From assembly GCF_002205895.1 (NCBI RefSeq), contig NZ_NJDE01000002.1, positions 372,001 through 436,000 on the forward strand: a stretch of DNA of 64,000 nucleotides, read 5' to 3'. Under the pieces are notes generated by a model, which saw nothing but the letters and a program-made list of their open reading frames with translations, did no database searches and was not told the DNA's origin. The translations under genes were made by a program, and so were the position numbers. This document shows, piece after piece, positions 59,382 through 64,000 of the stretch (positions within the stretch are counted from its first letter, which is position 1; every line of letters begins with the position of its first letter). The stretch is from Saccharibacillus sp. O23. GTDB taxonomy: Bacteria; Bacillota; Bacilli; Paenibacillales; Paenibacillaceae.

Positions 59382-59867
59382 TCATAAGACCGTTTTTAAA
59401 AGCAGAACCCCTTCTTCAAACACCTTTTTTAGCTGCTTTTTATCGGCTTTTGTCCATGCAGGAACGAAATACTCTCCGTCTCCCCTCAATGCAGGAGGGT
59501 TCGTACCATAGAAAACGCGATCATAAATCGGCGTTAGCCGGTCTTGATCTCCGTAAAAGATTTTCGCGCAGGTATGCGCGGCATCGCTTACGCAATTCCA
59601 AAAATTCAAAAATTCATGACAATCCAGTGCTCCGCCGTGATCGAGCTGATCGAATTGTCCGCGCAGCCGATCGATGGAAATCGTCGAAGATTCTTCCGTT
59701 ACGATATTCAAACCTTGCTGTTTATCGTAAGCGACCAAGTCTTCCCGAGAGTCGAATAGCTTCAATCGATTCCCTTCGCTCAGAAACCCGTCACGTTCTT
59801 CCGTGTACCATACGCATCGATACAGATGATCGTCAATCTCGAATGTTACCGGATAATAAGATCTCAA
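59382..59867 (-). CDS. Unknown protein, 161 residues
   Basis: TTG start at 59867, seven bases after AAAGGAG. Soluble, acidic, with VTFEIDDHLYRCVWYTEERDGFL at the start (a beta-strand pattern), and EFLNFWNCVSDAAHTCAKIFYGD later. Three cysteines. I do not recognise a family. The DNA is more AT-rich than the surroundings, and its promoter carries an AT-rich near-palindrome (59886-59910) shared with the sigma gene at 56310. It may be an acquired gene or part of that regulon. Confidence 0.65.
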   Translation of the reverse strand: MRSYYPVTFEIDDHLYRCVWYTEERDGFLSEGNRLKLFDSREDLVAYDKQQGLNIVTEESSTISIDRLRGQFDQLDHGGALDCHEFLNFWNCVSDAAHTCAKIFYGDQDRLTPIYDRVFYGTNPPALRGDGEYFVPAWTKADKKQLKKVFEEGVLLLKTVL

Positions 59868-59885
59868 GTTATCACTCCTTTCAAA

Positions 59886-59910
59886 TTACCATAATTATAA
59901 TTATGTAAAC
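59886..59910. promoter_or_regulatory. AT-rich near-palindrome before the 161-residue gene
   Basis: On the minus strand the element begins with AGTTTACATAAT and ends with ATTATGGTAA, with a TATAAT in the middle. It matches the sequence at 56407-56431 over most positions. Confidence 0.5.
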
Positions 59911-59993
59911 TCAAATCGAGCTTGAATCAAATCAGTTGGAAATTTCGAAGCACACTTATATAACCACCCTCGCGGATTTCGATTCAATTGCCC

Positions 59994-60025
59994 GAAAGGC
60001 CCAGAGCAATCGCTCTGGGCCTTTC
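59994..60025. terminator. Bidirectional terminator between convergent genes
   Basis: GAAAGGCCCAGAGC and GCTCTGGGCCTTTC around AATC; 14-bp stem. Only short T-runs follow. Confidence 0.6.
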
Positions 60026-60075
60026 TCGAAACCTTATTTATTTCGTTCGGAATTCATTTTACAGACTTCTGCCGA

Positions 60076-60975
60076 TCAACCTCTCAAAAATCCCGGTTCC
60101 CGATAGCTCGGATTCGGATACGTGTAGAACCCCTCGCCCGTCGCTTTTCCGAGCTTGCCTTTATCGATGTATTCGGTCTTCAGCAGATCCGCCACGGCTT
60201 TATAATCCGCGTCGTCCGTCTGATCGGCTCTCGTCTTGGCGACATGATAAGCCGTATTGAGACCGACGATATCGAGCATGCCGAACGGTCCGACCGGAGC
60301 GCCCGTTCCGACCATCCATGTTTTGTCGATCGTTTCCACGTCCGCAATACCGGTGACCAGCAGCTTCTGCGCCGAACTGAGCAGCGGAACGAGCAGCGAG
60401 TTGACGATATAGCCGGGCTGCTCTTTTTGCAAAGGAAGAGCGACCATGCCGATCTGTTTGGCGAATTCGACCACGTCGTCGAACACCTGATCATCCGTCC
60501 GCTCGTGTCTCATGATTTCGCCGGTATTGTTCTTCCAAATTTCGTTCGCGAAATGCAGAGCCAAGAACTTCTCCGGACGGCCTGTCGCTTCGACGAATTG
60601 ACTCGGCAGCAGCGTGGACGAATTGGTGGCGAATACGGTATGCGCGGGAGCGACCTGCGCCAGCTTGCGATAAAACTCGTTTTTGACCGGAACGGATTCC
60701 GGTACTGATTCGATGACCAGGTCGGCATTTTGCGCAGCCTCGGCCAGATCGCTTCGGAACGTCAGACGCCCCCAAGCCGCTTCCAACTCTTCCGCCGACG
60801 TGCCCAGATCTTCCGCATAACGCGGTTTAAGCTGTTCGATTCGGCTTTTCGCTTTTTCCAAAGCTTCGTCGTTGATATCGTATACCGTTACCGCGAACCC
60901 GTGGAGGGCAGTTTGAAAAGCGATTTGGCTGCCCAATACTCCGCTGCCGGCAATCAGAATATTCGTAAAGCTCAT
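60076..60975 (-). CDS. 3-hydroxyacyl-CoA dehydrogenase, short form
   Basis: I chose ATG 60975 (MSFTNILIAGSGVLGSQIAF, 299 residues). A Rossmann motif GSGVLGSQIA, LVIESVPESVPVKNEFYRKL, TVFATNSSTLLPSQ and LHFANEIWKN (catalytic His) are followed by the C-terminal helical domain with QPGYIVNSLLVPLLSSA and GPFGMLDIVGL. The family oxidises 3-hydroxyacyl-CoA with NAD, as in fatty-acid or butyrate metabolism, but other CoA thioester roles are possible. No other beta-oxidation genes are nearby. AAAGGGATG precedes the ATG. Confidence 0.9.
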   Translation of the reverse strand: MSFTNILIAGSGVLGSQIAFQTALHGFAVTVYDINDEALEKAKSRIEQLKPRYAEDLGTSAEELEAAWGRLTFRSDLAEAAQNADLVIESVPESVPVKNEFYRKLAQVAPAHTVFATNSSTLLPSQFVEATGRPEKFLALHFANEIWKNNTGEIMRHERTDDQVFDDVVEFAKQIGMVALPLQKEQPGYIVNSLLVPLLSSAQKLLVTGIADVETIDKTWMVGTGAPVGPFGMLDIVGLNTAYHVAKTRADQTDDADYKAVADLLKTEYIDKGKLGKATGEGFYTYPNPSYREPGFLRG

Positions 60976-61085
60976 CCTCAAACATCCCTTTCAATTTCAA
61001 GTTAGTATATATATAAAAGTTTGCATATCACTCTTTTATCTTAACGCTTAATTTAATTTTAAGCAACTTAAATCGAGAATAATCG

Positions 61086-61133
61086 AAAAAACGCTTCGCT
61101 TCCGGAGCCTGTTAAGGTCGCAGAAACGAAGCG
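61086..61133 (-). terminator. Terminator after the chemoreceptor gene
   Basis: CGCTTCG (61092-61098) with CGAAGCG (61127-61133), then six T residues on the minus strand. The loop is long (28 bases). Confidence 0.55.
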
Positions 61134-61169
61134 CTTTTCTTTTTTTATCGAAAATGATTTTTCCGAAAA

Positions 61170-63233
61170 TCAGACTTTGAATTTGTCGATCTGACCGCGC
61201 AGTTCTTCGGCGATGACGGCCAAGCTTTCTCCGGAAGTGGCGATTTCTTCGATCATGCGCAGCTGTTCCGCCGTTCCGGCAGCCGCTTCTTCGGTGCCTG
61301 CGGCATTTTCTTCGGAGATTGCCGCCAGATTCTGGCTCAAGTCCATGATCTTGTTCTTGTTGGCGGTCATCGCGAGGGACGAATCGTTCAGCTTGTCGAT
61401 AATCGATTTGATGATCTCGATCGCGCCCGCAATGGATTTAAAGTGATGTTCGGTCGTGTTGACGCTCTCCGATTGTTCTTCCACGACGACTTTCATCTTC
61501 TGCATCAGAACGACCGCATCCTGCGATTGGTCTTTCAGCTCGTTGATCACGCTTTTGATATCGTTGGTGAAGGTATTGGATTGTTCGGCCAGCTTGCGGA
61601 TTTCGTCTGCCACGACTCCAAACCCGCGTCCGGCTTCTCCGGCTCTGGCCGCTTCGATCGCCGCGTTCAGCGCGAGCAGATTGGTTTGATCCGCGATATT
61701 CTGAATCATGCTGCTGGCGCTTTCGATTTTCTCGGCGCTGGCGCTGTTGTTCAGAATGATCTGCTGCACGGCGTGCGAGGCTTCGTTGTTCTCCTGATTT
61801 TTGTCGATCAAAGTCTTCAACACGGCGAATCCGGCTTCTTTTTCTTGATCGATCCGGAGGGTCGCGTTGTTCAATTCCTGACGGAAAATCGAGTCCTCTT
61901 CGATGCCTTGACCGACGTGTTCGATGCTCGTCACGACATGTTCCGTATCCTGGGCTTGGTCGGTCGCGCCTCTGGCAATCTCGTCGATCGCTTTCGTAAT
62001 CTCTTCGGAGGCGATCAGAACCTGCTGGGAAGTGGCGGATAACTGTTCGGACGAAGCGGCGACTTGTTCGGAGACTTCGGCCGTTTTGGATACGAAATTA
62101 GCCACGTTTTCTCTCATTTCTTCCAGCGCGCGCACGATCTGGCCGGTCTCGTCTTTTTTGTTCTTGTAACGGTCTAAAGGCGATGCCTGCGCGGTCGTGA
62201 AGTCGAGCGCGGAGAAGTCTTTCATCTTGCGGGCTACGGCGATGATCGGTTTGGTGATGCTCGAAGCCAAGAGGCTGAAGAATCCGATGGTCAGCAGCAG
62301 GATGATCACGGCGGAGACGATCACGCCTTGGATCAGATCCCACGATTTGGAGCCGAGTTCCGCTTTGGTGATCGCGGATGCGACGACCCAGCCCGTATCT
62401 CCGGCTTTCTGAGGATTGATCTCGTAGACTTCTCCGTCGATCGTCACGCTGAACGGCTTCGGCGAAGCCGCCATGACTTTTTCCAAGCCCGGAATATTCA
62501 CGTCTTGAATCATCTTGAAATTGTTTGCCGGATTTTTCCCGTCCGCGATGATCATGCCGGAGGAATGAATCAGCATCGCATAACCGGTATCGCCCAATTT
62601 CATGTTCTTCAGGATATCGCTGATCACGTTCTGTTGAACGTCCATCGCGATCGCGCCGATGACTTTGCCCGAGGAATCGGTGACGGTCTTCGCGCTGCTG
62701 ATCAGCAGTTGGGAGTCGTATTCGTAAGGGTCGGTGCGGATGATGTCTCCCGGCGTTTTCATCGCTTTTTCGTACCAAGGTCTTTTGCTCGGATTGTAAC
62801 CGGCGGTAATCTTGGATTCCGGCCATTGGACATAACCGCCGTCGGGCAGCCCCATATAGACGTACTGCGTACCCGGATGATTATCCGCATATTGTTGGAA
62901 GACTCGGAAAATGTCGCGTTCGCTTCCGCCGTTCTGAAGCGGCGTCATCGCGGTATCGACGGTGGTATTCTCGTAATTTTTCATATTCTTGGCGCTCATC
63001 ACCTGCGGATTAACGGCAAGCGTCGATAAATTATTGTCGAGTTCTTTGTAATAGAGGTCGATCGTCTGCGCGATAATGTCCAATTGCTCGTTGGAATTGG
63101 AGTAATAATCCTCGTAGGATCTGGCGTTGAGCGTATAGGAGATGTAAGCGCTCAAGATTCCGAAAGCCAGAACGATGGCCAAACTGGACGATAATAACAG
63201 TCTCAAGCGGATTCCGGAAAGGTTAAACTTCAT
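61170..63233 (-). CDS. Methyl-accepting chemotaxis protein with a dCache-type sensor
   Basis: I chose ATG 63233 ([20 protein letters not shown], 687 residues), after AAGGAGGA. TM1 at about 10-32, a large external sensor resembling dCache_1 ([49 protein letters not shown]), TM2 at about 300-322 ([18 protein letters not shown]), a HAMP domain, and the signalling domain ([39 protein letters not shown]). It detects an external small molecule, probably an amino acid or sugar acid, and controls CheA. No other chemotaxis genes are present. Confidence 0.94.
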   Translation of the reverse strand: MKFNLSGIRLRLLLSSSLAIVLAFGILSAYISYTLNARSYEDYYSNSNEQLDIIAQTIDLYYKELDNNLSTLAVNPQVMSAKNMKNYENTTVDTAMTPLQNGGSERDIFRVFQQYADNHPGTQYVYMGLPDGGYVQWPESKITAGYNPSKRPWYEKAMKTPGDIIRTDPYEYDSQLLISSAKTVTDSSGKVIGAIAMDVQQNVISDILKNMKLGDTGYAMLIHSSGMIIADGKNPANNFKMIQDVNIPGLEKVMAASPKPFSVTIDGEVYEINPQKAGDTGWVVASAITKAELGSKSWDLIQGVIVSAVIILLLTIGFFSLLASSITKPIIAVARKMKDFSALDFTTAQASPLDRYKNKKDETGQIVRALEEMRENVANFVSKTAEVSEQVAASSEQLSATSQQVLIASEEITKAIDEIARGATDQAQDTEHVVTSIEHVGQGIEEDSIFRQELNNATLRIDQEKEAGFAVLKTLIDKNQENNEASHAVQQIILNNSASAEKIESASSMIQNIADQTNLLALNAAIEAARAGEAGRGFGVVADEIRKLAEQSNTFTNDIKSVINELKDQSQDAVVLMQKMKVVVEEQSESVNTTEHHFKSIAGAIEIIKSIIDKLNDSSLAMTANKNKIMDLSQNLAAISEENAAGTEEAAAGTAEQLRMIEEIATSGESLAVIAEELRGQIDKFKV

Positions 63234-63477
63234 AGGATTTCCTCCTTGTAGAGTAGGTTTCGATGTCAAAGCCAAGGACTGTTCATCCTTATGCTACGGT
63301 TCTCTTCGCTTCAAGTTTACATAACATTTAATATGTTACCATTAATTTTTTCGGGATTTTTTAAAAATTCCGTCTCCTCAAGTCGCAGTCTTTTCCGGAT
63401 TAACCGGCTTATCTTATTTATTCGGTCTGGCGAGTTCGGTAGTGAAGGCTTGGATCTCGGCTTGCGAACGAATACGC

Positions 63478-63511
63478 AAAAAAAGACGAAGTTCGATCCT
63501 TCGCCTTTTTT
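63478..63511. terminator. Bidirectional terminator between SDR and chemoreceptor regions
   Basis: CGAAG and CTTCG core stem flanked by seven A residues and six T residues. The 393-base stretch 63234-63626 otherwise holds only a short open frame (63520-63606) and no clear gene. Confidence 0.65.
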
Positions 63512-63519
63512 CTTACTGA

Positions 63520-63606
63520 TTATTCATCGAATATTTTCTTGACCGCGTACGCTGCAAACGACGCATATTCTTTGATAAGCGCGGGCTGCGGTTGATCGCC
63601 CGGCAC
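63520..63606 (-). CDS. Possible 28-codon frame after the SDR gene
   Basis: GTG 63606 to TAA 63520 encodes a peptide ending QPALIKEYASFAAYAVKKIFDE. The amino-acid composition is protein-like, and the frame ends just before the terminator, but there is no ribosome site. It may be a remnant of another gene or chance. Confidence 0.2.
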   Translation of the reverse strand: MPGDQPQPALIKEYASFAAYAVKKIFDE

Positions 63607-63626
63607 ATTTCCGTCGATCGATTCGC

Positions 63627-64000
63627 TTAGGCTTGAGCCGTAGGCCGAATCACGATCTCGCCCACGTCGACCTCGTCGGGCTGATCGATCGCGAACGCGA
63701 TCGCCTTCGCCACGGCTTCCGGCGGCATCGCGATCCGGTCCCGCAATTCTTCCAGCTCCGCTTTCGTCCCGTCATCCGATATCGTATCGGAAAAATTCGT
63801 GCGCGTCATGCCCGGAGAGATCACGGTGACCCGCAGCTTATCGCCGGCCTCCTGCCGCAGTCCTTCCGAAATGGCGCGAACGGCGAATTTGGTGCCCGCG
63901 TACACGGCCTGTTTAGGAACGACTTTGTGCCCGGAGGTCGAAGCGACGTTCACGAAATGCCCGAAGCCCTGCCGCCGAAAAATCGGAAGCGCTTCGGCGA
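63627..64000 (-). CDS. Short-chain dehydrogenase, N-terminus beyond window edge
   Basis: The frame is open from 64000 to the stop at 63627, about 124 residues of C-terminal part. AEALPIFRRQGFGHFVNVAS continues through the active-site Tyr-Lys in AVYAGTKFAVRAISEGLRQE and ends with RVTVISPGMTRTNFSDTIS. This is the catalytic half of a classical SDR oxidoreductase, likely the NADP-dependent type seen in Bacillales as oxidoreductases of unknown substrate. The N-terminal Rossmann motif lies outside. Confidence 0.88.
   Translation of the reverse strand, partial: AEALPIFRRQGFGHFVNVASTSGHKVVPKQAVYAGTKFAVRAISEGLRQEAGDKLRVTVISPGMTRTNFSDTISDDGTKAELEELRDRIAMPPEAVAKAIAFAIDQPDEVDVGEIVIRPTAQA

Noticed and set aside
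59116-59385. An 89-codon minus-strand frame between convergent genes
   Set aside because: Composition reflects AT-rich DNA (Ile, Phe, Lys), it crosses a terminator and overlaps the end of the PQQ-like gene.
63234-63626. A structured RNA or hidden gene between the chemoreceptor and the right-edge SDR
   Set aside because: Only a bidirectional terminator and a 28-codon frame without a ribosome site are seen.

Overview
The window looks like chromosome of an aerobic or facultative endospore-former of the Paenibacillaceae, most likely Saccharibacillus or a close Paenibacillus relative. This is inference from several signs. The DNA is moderately GC-rich by eye. Ribosome binding sites are strong AAGGAGG types. 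There is a YesM/YesN two-component system beside LplB/YtcP-type permeases, a GerQ-like spore coat protein, a tryptophan T-box, a Fur box, cre sites and ECF sigma/anti-sigma pairs. No rRNA, tRNA, CRISPR array, prophage or complete insertion sequence was seen.

Layout. (1) 1-7.1 kb: an oligosaccharide uptake locus on the minus strand with two permeases, a lipoprotein binding protein, a sensor kinase, a response regulator and a second binding protein cut by the window edge. A promoter with a cre in its spacer and tandem operator-like repeats precede it. (2) 7.2-12.5 kb: molybdate uptake (modA-modB), a YwiC-like membrane protein, a hemerythrin-like protein and a SEC-C/TPR-like protein. (3) 12.6-18 kb: a PrpR-like regulator with a shrunken AAA+ domain, preceded by a long inverted-repeat leader. 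It drives a KdgT-type permease, a four-carbon acid sugar kinase and a PdxA2-type dehydrogenase. (4) 18-24.9 kb: a convergent seven-gene operon with a PRD/BglG-type regulator, ascorbate-class PTS IIA, IIB and IIC, a phosphotriesterase-family (probably lactonase) enzyme, a creatininase-family enzyme and a SIS protein. This is the best candidate for an undescribed catabolic pathway.

(5) 25-33.5 kb: Fur-box ferredoxin-NADP reductase, Ku, an M29 aminopeptidase, a zinc alcohol dehydrogenase, a cysteine-free DksA/YteA-like protein, an ECF sigma/anti-sigma pair and a secreted protein. (6) 33.6-43.8 kb: a YdbS/YdbT pair, a CNNM/CBS transporter-like protein with a leader peptide, a methyltransferase, an unknown 486-residue protein, a GH30-like glycosidase, GerQ, an SDR and a 59-residue cysteine-rich protein bracketed by FNR-like palindromes. 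(7) 44-51.6 kb: an Asp-box lipoprotein, LrgA/LrgB, L-lactate dehydrogenase, two poorly known proteins, a small Leu-rich protein and a tyrosine recombinase. (8) 51.7-64 kb: two secreted PQQ-like beta-propeller proteins, an HSL-type hydrolase, a second ECF sigma/DUF4179 pair, trpS with its T-box, an unknown protein, a 3-hydroxyacyl-CoA dehydrogenase, a chemoreceptor and an SDR cut by the right edge.

How the genes fit together. Regions 1, 3 and 4 describe a plant-matter or polysaccharide lifestyle: oligosaccharide import, sugar-acid kinase/dehydrogenase chemistry and a PTS feeding a lactonase. Cre sites suggest catabolite control. ModAB, hemerythrin, lactate dehydrogenase and the FNR-like sites suggest adaptation to low oxygen.
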